NCBI GenBank assembly: GCA_027490925.1
Contig: JAIXXF010000001.1
Span: forward strand, 62,001 to 126,000
Reading direction: 5' to 3'
Source of the DNA: Comamonadaceae bacterium
GTDB taxonomy: Bacteria; Pseudomonadota; Gammaproteobacteria; Burkholderiales; Burkholderiaceae_C
Length of the DNA stretch: 64,000 nt
Shown here: positions 8,512 through 17,372 of the stretch, piece by piece
How positions within the stretch are numbered: position 1 is the stretch's first letter
Layout of the letters: the number at the start of each line of letters is the position of its first letter
The notes under the pieces: generated by a model
Told to the model about the DNA's origin: nothing
Seen by the model: only the letters and a program-made list of their open reading frames with translations
Database searches by the model: none
Program-made: the position numbers and the translations under genes

Positions 8512-10497
8512 TCAACCTCTCAGCAGTTTGTCTTCGGCCAAGGCCAGGGTGTCGGTGCGACCGGACAGCACCAATGTGTCGCCCGGTTGCAGCAGCATGG
8601 CGTCGTCGGGCGTTTCGGCTTTGCCATTGTGTCGGCGCAGGCTGAGCACGCGCACACCCACCGCATGCAGGGCGAGCGCGCCCAGTGGCCGGTTCAAGGT
8701 GCGCGCCGTCAACGGCAGGGTGACGCTGCTCAGGCGTTCGTGGTCGCGCTCCAGCACGGTGCCGTCGTCGCTGCCGTGGAAGTAACCACGCAGCAGGCTG
8801 TAGCGCTCGTCGCGTTGGTCTTGCACCACGCGGATCACCCGCCGCATGGGCACGCCGACCAACGCCAGCGCGTGGCTGGCCAGCATCAGCGAGCCCTCGA
8901 TCGCCTCGGGCACGACCTCGGTGGCCCCGGCCAATCGCAGTTTCTCCAAGTCCCGGTCGTCAACGGTGCGAACGATCACCGGCACCTTGTGCGCGTGCTC
9001 CTGGATGTTGGCGATGACCTTGACCGCCGACGGCGTGTCCAGATACGTCACCACCACCGCGCTGGCGCGGGCCAGACCGGCGGCCATCAGCGCTTGCAGA
9101 CGCGCTGCGTCGCCGAACACCACCGAGTCGCCTGCGGCGGCGGCCTGGCGCACCCGGTCGGGGTCGAGGTCCAGCGCCATGTACGGGATGGACTCCCGCT
9201 CCAGCATGCGGGCCAGGTTTTGCCCGCAGCGACCGTAGCCGCAAATGATGACGTGTCGGTTGGCATTGATCGCCTTGCGCGCGATGCTGGTCATCTGCAG
9301 CGATTCCATCATCCAGTCGCTGGACACCACTTTCATCACCAGTTGGTTGCTGTACACGATGATGAACGGCGTGGCCAACATCGACAGCACCATGCTGGCC
9401 AAAATCGGGTTGAGCAATTGCGGCGGCACCAGTGCGTTGCTCTGGGCCAGTGTCAGCAGCACAAAGCCGAACTCCCCTGCCTGTGCCAAATACAAGCCGG
9501 TGCGCAACGACACCCCGGCCGGGGCACCCAGGGCCCGGGCCAGCACCGTGACCACCACCAGCTTGAAGGCCACCGGCAGCACCAGCAAGGTGAGCACCAG
9601 AAGCCAGTGGTCCACCACCTCGCGCCAGTCAAGCAACATGCCGATGGTGATGAAAAACAGGCCCAACAGCACGTCGTGGAACGGCCGGATGTCGGTTTCC
9701 ACCTGGTGCTTGTACTCCGTTTCAGACACCAACATGCCTGCAATGAAGGCGCCCAGTGCCAAGCTCAGGCCAGCCAGCTCCGTCAGCCAAGCCAAGCCCA
9801 GCGTCACCAGCAACAGGTTGAGCATGAACAGCTCGTCGCTCTTGCGGCGAGCCACCAGGGTGAGCCACCACCGCATGCACTTTTGTCCGCCGACCAGCAG
9901 CAGCGTGATCAGCGCGGTGGCTTTCACACCGGCCAGGGCCAGCGCCTGGAACAGGTTTTCACCATCGGTGGCCAAGGCGGGGATCAACACCAACAGCGGC
10001 ACCACCGCCAAATCTTGGAACAGCAGCACCCCCATCACCCGCTTGCCGTGTTCGGACTCCAACTCACCGCGCTCGGTCATCAGCTTGACCAGGATGGCGG
10101 TGCTGCTCATGGCCAGCGCGCCGGACAGCGCCAGCGCAGTTTGCCAGGGCATCTTCCACAGCGTGGGCGCCAGGGTGGCCAGAAAGACCGAGCCCAGGGT
10201 GGCCACCACCATGGTCAGCAGCACCTGCATCAGGCCCAGGCCGAACACGTGTCGGCGCATCGCACGCAATTTGTGGAGATTGAACTCCAGCCCGATCACA
10301 AACATCAAGAAGACCACCCCGAACTCCGCCAAGTGGCGAATGCCGACCGAGTTTTGAGCCAGTGCCAACGCGTGCGGGCCGATCACCACCCCCACCGCCA
10401 GGTAACCCAGCATGGGCGGCAATTTGAGGGAGCGGCAGGTCACCACGCCGAGCACCGCAGCGGCGAGGTACATCAGCGTGAGCTCCAGCGAGGTCAT
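8512..10497 (-). CDS. Monovalent cation:proton antiporter of the Kef/CPA2 type
   Basis: Inner-membrane cation/proton antiporter, KefB/KefC-like. The 661 residues comprise roughly a dozen hydrophobic segments over the first 385 residues. A regulatory RCK_N domain follows, with the nucleotide-binding loop IICGYGRCGQN, and then a TrkA_C domain with a second small domain ending LVLSGRTDTLALAEDKLLRG. In characterised Kef proteins the RCK domain senses glutathione or nucleotide. Here the ligand is unknown, so the specific KefB or KefC name is not assigned. It is divergent from kdsD with only 36 bp between start codons, so the two promoters must overlap. Confidence 0.9.
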   Translation of the reverse strand: MTSLELTLMYLAAAVLGVVTCRSLKLPPMLGYLAVGVVIGPHALALAQNSVGIRHLAEFGVVFLMFVIGLEFNLHKLRAMRRHVFGLGLMQVLLTMVVATLGSVFLATLAPTLWKMPWQTALALSGALAMSSTAILVKLMTERGELESEHGKRVMGVLLFQDLAVVPLLVLIPALATDGENLFQALALAGVKATALITLLLVGGQKCMRWWLTLVARRKSDELFMLNLLLVTLGLAWLTELAGLSLALGAFIAGMLVSETEYKHQVETDIRPFHDVLLGLFFITIGMLLDWREVVDHWLLVLTLLVLPVAFKLVVVTVLARALGAPAGVSLRTGLYLAQAGEFGFVLLTLAQSNALVPPQLLNPILASMVLSMLATPFIIVYSNQLVMKVVSSDWMMESLQMTSIARKAINANRHVIICGYGRCGQNLARMLERESIPYMALDLDPDRVRQAAAAGDSVVFGDAARLQALMAAGLARASAVVVTYLDTPSAVKVIANIQEHAHKVPVIVRTVDDRDLEKLRLAGATEVVPEAIEGSLMLASHALALVGVPMRRVIRVVQDQRDERYSLLRGYFHGSDDGTVLERDHERLSSVTLPLTARTLNRPLGALALHAVGVRVLSLRRHNGKAETPDDAMLLQPGDTLVLSGRTDTLALAEDKLLRG

Positions 10498-10533
10498 GCG
10501 CCCATCGTACCAAGCGTCGATAGAATCCGAGCG

Positions 10534-11535
10534 ATGTGCCCCACCACCGCGTCAACCCCGCCGTTTGACCCCCAGCGCGCCGTGCGGCTGGCGCACGAGA
10601 CCTTTGAAATCGAGGCCAGTGCGGTGTTGGGATTGAAGGCCCGCACCAGCGCCAGTTTTGCGCAGGCGGTGCAGAAAATGCTGTCCTGCGCGGGCCGGGT
10701 GGTTGTCACTGGCATGGGCAAAAGCGGTCATGTGGGCCGAAAGATCGCGGCGACCTTGGCCTCCACCGGCACACCTGCGATGTTCGTTCACCCGGCTGAG
10801 GCCAGCCACGGTGACCTCGGCATGGTGACCCGCCAAGACGTGGTGCTGGCCATTTCCAACAGCGGCGAGAGCGAGGAGCTGAGCGCCATCCTGCCGGTGC
10901 TCAAACGCCAAGGCGTGCCCATCCTGGCCATCACTGGCGGCGCGGCGTCCACGCTGGCGCGCAATGCGACCCTGGTGCTGGACAGCGGCGTGGACAAAGA
11001 AGCCTGCCCGCTCAACCTTGCCCCGACCGCCAGCACCACGGCGCAACTCGCGCTGGGCGACGCCTTGGCCGTGGCGTTGCTGGACGCACGCGGTTTCCGC
11101 GCCGAAGACTTCGCCCGGTCTCACCCCGGCGGCGCCCTGGGCCGCAAGCTCCTGACGCAGATCACCGACGTCATGCGCTCAGGCGACGCCCTGCCGCGTG
11201 TGGGCCCCGATGCTGGGTTGGGCAACCTGATGCGCGAGATGAGCCACAAAGGCCTGGGTGCTTCCGCCGTGGTGGATGGCCAAGACCGCCTGCTCGGCAT
11301 CTTCACCGACGGCGATTTGCGTCGCTTGATCGAGGCGGGAACCGACCTGCGTCAGGCCACCGCGGGTCAGGTCATGTTCACCCAGCCCCGCACCCTGCGC
11401 CCCGATGTGCTCGCGGTGGACGCCGCAGTGCTCATGGAAACCCACCGCATCACCTGCGTGCTGGTGGTGGACGCCGAACAGCGGTTGGTGGGCGCGGTCC
11501 ACATTGGCGATCTGATGCGCGCCAAGGTGATCTGA
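10534..11535 (+). CDS. kdsD: D-arabinose 5-phosphate isomerase (KdsD/KpsF/GutQ family)
   Basis: Converts ribulose 5-phosphate to arabinose 5-phosphate, the first step to Kdo for LPS. The 333 residues contain an SIS sugar-isomerase domain (VVVTGMGKSGHVGRKIA, then ISNSGESEEL) followed by two CBS domains, with the DGDLRRL motif in the second half. The start ATG 10534 is 8 bp after a TAGAAT -10-like element, so the message may be almost leaderless (inference). It heads the rightward kdsD-kdsC-lptC group, whose content supports the Kdo assignment over GutQ. Confidence 0.93.
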   Translation: MCPTTASTPPFDPQRAVRLAHETFEIEASAVLGLKARTSASFAQAVQKMLSCAGRVVVTGMGKSGHVGRKIAATLASTGTPAMFVHPAEASHGDLGMVTRQDVVLAISNSGESEELSAILPVLKRQGVPILAITGGAASTLARNATLVLDSGVDKEACPLNLAPTASTTAQLALGDALAVALLDARGFRAEDFARSHPGGALGRKLLTQITDVMRSGDALPRVGPDAGLGNLMREMSHKGLGASAVVDGQDRLLGIFTDGDLRRLIEAGTDLRQATAGQVMFTQPRTLRPDVLAVDAAVLMETHRITCVLVVDAEQRLVGAVHIGDLMRAKVI

Positions 11536-11638
11536 ATGCCCCCACACGCGCCCCACGTGACCGCTCACACACCGTTGGCGACGGACCGCCCTCTCTTTTG
11601 CGCCGCCTCCAGCCACCCTGCCCGCCGATGACCGCCAC

Positions 11639-12184
11639 ATGACCCCCGCTCTTCACTTTCCTCCGGAGTTGCTGTTGCAAGCCCAAGGCGTGCGTGTGGC
11701 GTTTTTCGACATCGATGGTGTGCTGACCGACGGCGGCCTGTATTTCAGCGCCGAGGGCGAAACGCTCAAGCGCTTCCACACGCTGGACGGCCATGGCCTG
11801 AAGTTGCTGCCCCGCGCGGGCATTACCCCGGTCGTCATCACTGGGCGCGACTCCGCCCCTCTGCGCCGCCGATTGGACGCCCTGGGCATCACCGAAGCGC
11901 ATTTCGGCACCGAAGACAAGCGCCCCGCCGCGGAGGCCAGCCTCGCCAAGCTGGGTTTGGACTGGTCCCAGGCGGCCGCCATCGGCGACGATTGGCCCGA
12001 CCTCCCTGTGATGCGCCGCTGTGCGTTCAGCGCCGCACCGCCACAGGCCCATGCCGAGGCCCTGGCCACCGCACGCTACACCACCCGCGCTGGAGGTGGT
12101 ATGGGCGCTGCGCGCGAATTTTGCGACCTGCTGCTGGTGGCCAGCGGCCGTTATGCGTCCCTGCTGCGCGAGGCGGCCGAATGA
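11639..12184 (+). CDS. kdsC: 3-deoxy-D-manno-octulosonate 8-phosphate phosphatase
   Basis: HAD-family phosphatase producing free Kdo for lipid A-core assembly. The 181 residues show the HAD nucleophile motif FFDIDGVLTDG, the conserved FHTLDGHGLKLL stretch, motif II TGRDS, and GDDWPDLPVM as motif IV. Length and motifs are typical of KdsC. The gene follows kdsD after about 100 bp with no visible features and overlaps lptC by ATGA. Confidence 0.95.
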   Translation: MTPALHFPPELLLQAQGVRVAFFDIDGVLTDGGLYFSAEGETLKRFHTLDGHGLKLLPRAGITPVVITGRDSAPLRRRLDALGITEAHFGTEDKRPAAEASLAKLGLDWSQAAAIGDDWPDLPVMRRCAFSAAPPQAHAEALATARYTTRAGGGMGAAREFCDLLLVASGRYASLLREAAE

Positions 12185-12849
12185 CGGCACCGGTTGCCTC
12201 CGCTTCGCCAACAGGCTTTCCGCGCCTCGCCGCTGCCCGCCCGCCGCGCAGCCTGTGGCAGCGCTTATGGGAGTCGGTGTCGATTTATCTGCCAGTGCTG
12301 TTGATGGGTTTGCTCGCCATGGGCACCTATTGGCTGGTCAAAAACACCCCCTTGCTCGAGGCGCCGGAGCCGCAACGCCCGCTGAGCCACGACCCCGACT
12401 ACACCATGAGCCGCTTTGCGGTGCGCAGTTTTGACCCTGCAGGCCGTCTCAAGACCGAGCTGTTTGGCCAAGAGGGGCGCCATTACCCCGACACCGACAC
12501 GCTGGAGATCGACCAAGTCCGCATGCGCAGCTTCAGCCCACAAGGCCAGCTCACCACCGCCAATGCCGCGCGTGCGGTGAGCAACGGCGATGGCTCCGAA
12601 GTGCAACTCTTCGGCAACGCCGTCGTGGTCCGTGAGGCAGGCGTGAAGGGTTCCCCGCCGACCCGGTTTGAAGGTGAGTTTCTGCACGCGTTCGTGGCGA
12701 CCGAGCGGCTGGTCTCCAGCAAGCCGGTCACGCTCACCCGCGGGGCCGACCGTTTCACCGCCGACAGTCTGCAGTACGACCACACCGAGCGCGTGGCCGA
12801 ACTGCAAGGTCGGGTGCGTGGTGTCTTGACGCCTGGAGGAGCCCGGTGA
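12181..12849 (+). CDS. lptC: LPS export ABC transporter periplasmic protein LptC
   Basis: Bitopic inner-membrane protein that receives LPS from LptBFG and passes it to LptA. The 222 residues have a proline/arginine-rich N-terminus, one transmembrane helix (about 35-55, VSIYLPVLLMGLLAMGTYWL), then a beta-jellyroll periplasmic domain. The start overlaps the kdsC stop and the stop overlaps the next start (GTGA). The usual partners lptA and lptB do not follow; a dehydrogenase occupies that place. Confidence 0.92.
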   Translation: MTAPVASASPTGFPRLAAARPPRSLWQRLWESVSIYLPVLLMGLLAMGTYWLVKNTPLLEAPEPQRPLSHDPDYTMSRFAVRSFDPAGRLKTELFGQEGRHYPDTDTLEIDQVRMRSFSPQGQLTTANAARAVSNGDGSEVQLFGNAVVVREAGVKGSPPTRFEGEFLHAFVATERLVSSKPVTLTRGADRFTADSLQYDHTERVAELQGRVRGVLTPGGAR

Positions 12850-13637
12850 GCCGGCCGCGCCCGCTGGCGTTCATCACTGGCGCGTCCAGTGGCATTGGTC
12901 AGGCCTTGGCCTGGCGTTACCACCAAGCGGGTTTCGATCTGGCGCTGGTGGCACGCCGGACGTCGGAGGTGCAGGCGTGGGCCAGCCAATGCCGCATACC
13001 CCCCGAGCGATGCGGCGTCTACAGCGCAGACGTGTCCGCCATCGACAGCATCGTCGCGGCGGGGCGTGCCTGCTTGGCGGCCCAGGGGGTGCCGGATGTG
13101 GTGGTGGCCAACGCGGGCATCAGCATCGGCATGGACACCTCGGCGCTGGCCGATTTGGAGGTGATGGCCCGGACCCTCGCCACCAACAACGTCGGCATGG
13201 CCGCGACCTTCCACCCGTTCATTGCGGGCATGACCGCGCGTGGCAGTGGGGCCCTGGTGGGGATTGGCAGCGTGGCCGGTGTGCGCGGCCTGCCCGGGCA
13301 CGGGGCTTACTGTGCGAGCAAAGCCGCCGCGATCACCTACTGCGAGAGCCTGCGGGGCGAGCTGCGCGGCAGCGGGGTGCGCGTGGTCACCCTGTGTCCT
13401 GGCTACATCGACACCCCGCTGACGCGGCAAAACCGCTACCGCATGCCTTTCTTGATGTCGGCCGAGGCCTTTGCCGACCGGGCTTTTGCGGCCATTTCGG
13501 CTGGGGTGAGCTACCGCGTCATCCCTTGGCAAATGGGCGTGGTCGCCAAGCTGTTGCGCCTGCTGCCCAACGCCCTGTTCGACCGGCTGCTGGAAGGCCG
13601 GCCTCGCAAGCACCGCCAGACCGACCGGGGCGGCTGA
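12846..13637 (+). CDS. Short-chain dehydrogenase/reductase
   Basis: NAD(P)-dependent oxidoreductase of the classical SDR family, substrate unknown. The GTG start overlaps the lptC stop. The 263 residues hold the cofactor motif TGASSGIG, the NAG motif VVVANAGIS, catalytic Ser in GIGSVAG, the YCASK dyad (Tyr and Lys), and PGYIDTPLT. The C-terminal region with hydrophobic VVAKLLRLLPNALFDRLL suggests membrane association, as in SDRs acting on lipids. Tight coupling to lptC hints at an envelope-lipid role, which is inference only. It is the last gene of the rightward group. Confidence 0.88.
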   Translation: MSRPRPLAFITGASSGIGQALAWRYHQAGFDLALVARRTSEVQAWASQCRIPPERCGVYSADVSAIDSIVAAGRACLAAQGVPDVVVANAGISIGMDTSALADLEVMARTLATNNVGMAATFHPFIAGMTARGSGALVGIGSVAGVRGLPGHGAYCASKAAAITYCESLRGELRGSGVRVVTLCPGYIDTPLTRQNRYRMPFLMSAEAFADRAFAAISAGVSYRVIPWQMGVVAKLLRLLPNALFDRLLEGRPRKHRQTDRGG

Positions 13638-13717
13638 CGTTTGTCATGCCTCCGCCGCGGCGCCGTTGCACCTGCGCGCGTGGGGTGTTAACGGACTGCC
13701 TGCGCGCCCGTCATCCC

Positions 13718-13754
13718 AAAAGAAAAAAGGCTTTCGCGCTCAGCACGAAAGCCT
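13718..13754 (-). terminator. Terminator after the RRM gene
   Basis: Nine-bp stem AGGCTTTCG (13728-13736) / CGAAAGCCT (13746-13754). Read leftward it is followed by a T-rich run (A-rich 13718-13727 on the top strand), so it ends the RRM-protein transcript. Rightward it is weaker but may also stop readthrough from the dehydrogenase gene. Confidence 0.85.
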
Positions 13755-13811
13755 TTGTTGGGTGACCCGAGTCAGCGCGGAGTGGCTGTCGGGTCTGGCG
13801 CAGGGCCGATA

Positions 13812-14309
13812 TCAGTAGCCGTTGCTGCCGCCGCCGTAGCCGCCGCCGCTGCGGCTGCCGCCACCGCGTGGGCCAGCGCCGTAGGGGCTGCGGAAACCGC
13901 CGTCGCCACCACCGCCACCGTAGCCACCGCCGCCACTGCGGCCACCGCCACCGTAGCCACCACCACCACCACCACCGCCGCCGTAGCCGCCGCCACTGCG
14001 GCCACCGCCGCCGTAGCCGCCGCCACCACCACCGAAGCCACCGCTGCGGGGAGGACGCTCTTCCATGGGGCGTGCTTCGTTGACAACCACGCTGCGGCCG
14101 CCCAGGGGCTGACCGTTCATGCCGTTGATGGCGGCTTGCGCTTCAGCGTCGCTGCCCATTTCCACAAAGCCGAAACCTTTGGAACGGCCGGTGTCGCGCT
14201 CCATCATGACCTTGGCGCTGGTCACAGTGCCGAATTGGCCGAACGACTGTTCGAGATCGCTGTCGCGCACCGAGTACGGCAGATTGCCAACGTACAATTT
14301 TTTGCCCAT
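13812..14309 (-). CDS. Glycine-rich RRM RNA-binding protein
   Basis: Single-RRM RNA-binding protein with a long glycine tail, resembling cyanobacterial Rbp and plant GRP7-type cold-inducible proteins. The start at ATG 14309 (MGKKLYVGNL) gives 165 residues; the frame is open further upstream but lacks similarity. RNP2 is LYVGNL (5-10) and RNP1 is KGFGFVEM (44-51). From about residue 90 the protein is low-complexity GGGYGGGGRSGGG repeats, with RS and YGGG units. The ribosome-binding GGAG lies in the 3' arm of a perfect inverted repeat, suggesting translational control. A role as RNA chaperone at low temperature is inferred from the family. Confidence 0.92.
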   Translation of the reverse strand: MGKKLYVGNLPYSVRDSDLEQSFGQFGTVTSAKVMMERDTGRSKGFGFVEMGSDAEAQAAINGMNGQPLGGRSVVVNEARPMEERPPRSGGFGGGGGGYGGGGRSGGGYGGGGGGGGGYGGGGRSGGGGYGGGGGDGGFRSPYGAGPRGGGSRSGGGYGGGSNGY

Positions 14310-14669
14310 GAAGGGACTCCTAATAAACACCAAAACAAAGCGATGGAGTCCCGAAAGCACAACAAACAAAAAACCGCTGTGGCGCGAAACTGACCGATCA
14401 CCGAAACCGCGCCCCGACTGAATTCTCAAAAGGGTCGCTAAACCATTATGCGCGAATTCCTTGGCTTGCGGTAAATACTTGTGGGGCCGATTGAAGCGCG
14501 TCATTCAACGCTTCTTCAGCCCATGGGTGGCCCATTGGCATCATGCTTTCTGCGCCATGGCTTCTCAAGCGTGCCCGCTGGCGGCCTACCGGCTACCATT
14601 GGGTGTGCACCGGCGTTTCAAACGCATTGCCAATAAAGCGCGACAGTGAAACACGGCTGGTCGCCGGGA
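14310..14669 (-). promoter_or_regulatory. RRM gene leader with SD-sequestering hairpin
   Basis: This 360-bp stretch holds no gene; it is the leader and promoter region of the RRM gene. In the leftward RNA, GGGACTCC (complement of 14345-14352) and GGAGTCCC (complement of 14313-14320) form a perfect 8-bp stem around a 24-nt U-rich loop. The Shine-Dalgarno GGAG is the first four bases of the 3' arm, 7 nt before AUG. Pairing would hide the ribosome-binding site, so an RNA thermosensor or autoregulatory site for the RRM protein itself is plausible (inference). I see nothing specific in 14400-14669. Confidence 0.55.
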
Positions 14670-14876
14670 TCACGGTCGGGATGGGGGGTCGTCGGTCGCC
14701 TGGCGCCATTGGCGCAGCGCGTGCCGCATGGTGAGGATCTGGCGTTCGAACACCGGGCAGGCCTGGCAGGCCACCAGATGAAAGCGCAGCGCCACCCGAT
14801 CGGCCAACAGCAGCGCGCGGTCTTCCCGGGCGATCAACAAGGCGGACACTTCTTTGCAGGTGCGGCGCAGCAGCAT
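14670..14876 (-). CDS. Short zinc-finger anti-sigma factor
   Basis: A 68-residue protein carrying the H-x3-C-x2-C zinc motif (HLVACQAC) typical of ZAS anti-sigma factors. It has an upstream Cys-Lys-Glu (TCKEVSALL) and a helical C-terminus with no membrane segment. It starts 12 bp after the stop of an ECF sigma gene, the classical sigma/anti-sigma order. It is at the small end for the family and lacks any sensor domain, like the Neisseria MseR type. Partner binding is inferred from motif and position. Confidence 0.75.
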   Translation of the reverse strand: MLLRRTCKEVSALLIAREDRALLLADRVALRFHLVACQACPVFERQILTMRHALRQWRQATDDPPSRP

Positions 14877-14888
14877 GGTCGGAGCGGG

Positions 14889-15479
14889 TCAGTTGGGCGT
14901 GGGCGATTGGAACCAATTCAGCTCCAGGCATTCGCGCAAGCGGAGCCGGGCGCGGTGGAGCTGGACGTACAAATTGGTCGATGTCAGGTTCAATTCCTTA
15001 CAAATCTCGTCAGACGACAGCTCCAGCCATTCGCGCATCAAAAACACGCGGCCCATCACCGGTGGCAATTTGTCGGTGCAAGCTTCAAGCACCTGAAAAA
15101 ACTGCTGGGTGCGGAGGTCTTGCTCGGGGTTGCCCCAGGCGGCCGGCGGCGATGAGAAATGCCCGTCGGCTTTGAACATCAGTGCGTCGAGTTCCTCGCT
15201 GCCATCGCCGTCGTCGTGCGCGTCCATGCTGACCTCGCGCGAGCGCTGGCGCAGGATGTCCAGCACCTTGTGTTTCAGGATGCCGACCAGCCAGGTCTTG
15301 AGCTGCGACCGTTGGCCAAACGATTGGGGTTTGCTCAGCGCCGCCAACAGCGTTTCAGACACCGCGTCTTCGGCCCAGGCGTCGTTGCGCAACTGAAGCC
15401 GCGCGAAGCGCAGCAGGTAGGGCCGGTGTTCGGCGAGCTGGTGTTCGATCGGCATCTTGGATGAGAGCTTCGGGCCCAT
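14889..15479 (-). CDS. ECF-type RNA polymerase sigma factor
   Basis: Extracytoplasmic-function sigma-70 family protein of 196 residues. Region 2 is visible as LLRFARLQLRNDAWAEDAV (-10 recognition) and region 4 as the segment around LSSDEICKELNLTSTNLYV. Between them is an acidic linker, DDGDGSEELDAL. The start is taken at ATG 15479; ATG 15455 (MPIEHQL) is possible. It is followed by a zinc-finger anti-sigma gene, so it is probably held inactive until an oxidative or metal signal releases it (inference). It lies downstream of recX on the same strand with an 84-bp gap. Confidence 0.9.
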   Translation of the reverse strand: MGPKLSSKMPIEHQLAEHRPYLLRFARLQLRNDAWAEDAVSETLLAALSKPQSFGQRSQLKTWLVGILKHKVLDILRQRSREVSMDAHDDGDGSEELDALMFKADGHFSSPPAAWGNPEQDLRTQQFFQVLEACTDKLPPVMGRVFLMREWLELSSDEICKELNLTSTNLYVQLHRARLRLRECLELNWFQSPTPN

Positions 15480-15563
15480 CGCCTGTTACGCCACACCAAC
15501 GCATGACGGTGGTCAGTGAAAGCTGGTGCCATGGTAGCGGAAGCGGGTTGTTTGGCGCATGCC

Positions 15564-16067
15564 TCAGGCGGGGTCGTCGTCCGGAGCGTTGATCACTTGG
15601 CGAACCACTTCCCCGCTGAACCCGCGGCTGGCCAGAAAGCGCATCTGGCGTGCGCGTTCGGCGGGCTCGGTGGCGCGGGCCGGTGCGTCGTCGCCAGCGC
15701 CGAACTTTTTGCGCCACACCTCACGGGCGCGGGCCAGCTCGGTGGTGGCCAGCGCATGCAGGGCTGCGCCGACCACCTCGCGGCCCAGGCCTTTGCGTTC
15801 CAGCTCTTGCCGCACCCGGCCCAGGCCGAGGCGCGGTGCGCGCCTGTGCACCACGCTGTCCACCACCCGTTGTTCGTTGATGAAGTCTTTGGCCTGCAGG
15901 TCGTCCAAGGCCTGTGCGAGGCTGCCGGGCACCTCTTCGTGCGGTGCGAGCTTGCGCTCCAGTTCCAGCCGCGAATGCTCGCGCTGGGCCAACAAGCGCA
16001 GGGCCCGGCCTTTGAGCGACAGCCCAGTCGCTGGCCGAGCGTTGCGGGCGCGTGATTCGCTACTCAT
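15564..16067 (-). CDS. recX: Regulatory protein RecX
   Basis: Inhibitor and modulator of RecA filaments. The 167 residues contain the three-helix RecX repeats, e.g. LKGRALRLLAQREHSRLELE near the N-terminus and RQMRFLASRGFSGEVVRQVI at the C-terminus. It lies 100 bp downstream of recA on the same strand, the conserved arrangement. The chosen ATG 16067 (MSSESRARN) and its next two codons lie within a dispersed repeat at 16058-16115, so the present start codon may have been brought by the repeat. I see no better upstream start in frame with similarity. Confidence 0.92.
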   Translation of the reverse strand: MSSESRARNARPATGLSLKGRALRLLAQREHSRLELERKLAPHEEVPGSLAQALDDLQAKDFINEQRVVDSVVHRRAPRLGLGRVRQELERKGLGREVVGAALHALATTELARAREVWRKKFGAGDDAPARATEPAERARQMRFLASRGFSGEVVRQVINAPDDDPA

Positions 16068-16115
16068 TTCATAGCGTGGTGGTGAGACGAAACAGGGGCT
16101 GTGGGCATAAAAGGC
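16058..16115 (+). repeat. Dispersed repeat, copy between recA and recX
   Basis: CGCTACTCATTTCATAGC (16058-16075) followed about 20 bp later by AGGGGCTGTGGGC. This is the same head and tail as the copies at 6854 and 26009. It overlaps the recX start codon on the opposite strand. Confidence 0.65.
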
Positions 16116-16167
16116 ATGTGAGACGCGCCTCGGCAGCCCATGCCCCCCATTTTGGCGACTTTTGGTC

Positions 16168-17232
<1,065 letters not shown>

Positions 17233-17292
17233 GAAAAACTCCTTGTGCATCAACGACTTGCCGAACATTCCGCCCATGACCGTGGCCGCAAG

Positions 17293-17308
17293 CTGGATAA
17301 CTGAACAG
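17293..17308. promoter_or_regulatory. LexA-box-like operator of recA
   Basis: CTGG-N8-ACAG at 17293-17308, one mismatch from the CTGT-N8-ACAG SOS box, placed 60 bp before the recA ATG. In the recA direction a TAAACT -10-like hexamer lies just before it. Consistent with SOS control; the mismatch lowers confidence. Confidence 0.5.
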
Positions 17309-17344
17309 TAGTTTATGCCAGCGTCACATCGTAACAATCGATTA

Positions 17345-17367
17345 AATGGTCAGTTTGCCTTACCATT
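17345..17367. promoter_or_regulatory. Inverted repeat before the MarR gene
   Basis: AATGGT (17345-17350) and ACCATT (17362-17367) are a perfect inverted repeat separated by 11 bp, ending 5 bp before the GTG start of the MarR-like gene. The size suits a winged-helix dimer, so autoregulation is possible. Confidence 0.35.
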
Positions 17368-17372
17368 AGTGG

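Noticed and set aside
8587-10500. Long open frame on the plus strand opposite the Kef antiporter and continuing into kdsD
   Set aside because: It is the antisense shadow of a high-GC gene, giving a Gln/His/Arg-rich protein without domains. Only the part from 10534 is real kdsD.
13815-14050. Tandem CCGCCGTAGCC-type repeats, at first sight CRISPR- or satellite-like
   Set aside because: Units vary in length, there are no spacers, and they encode the Gly/Tyr-rich tail of the RRM protein.
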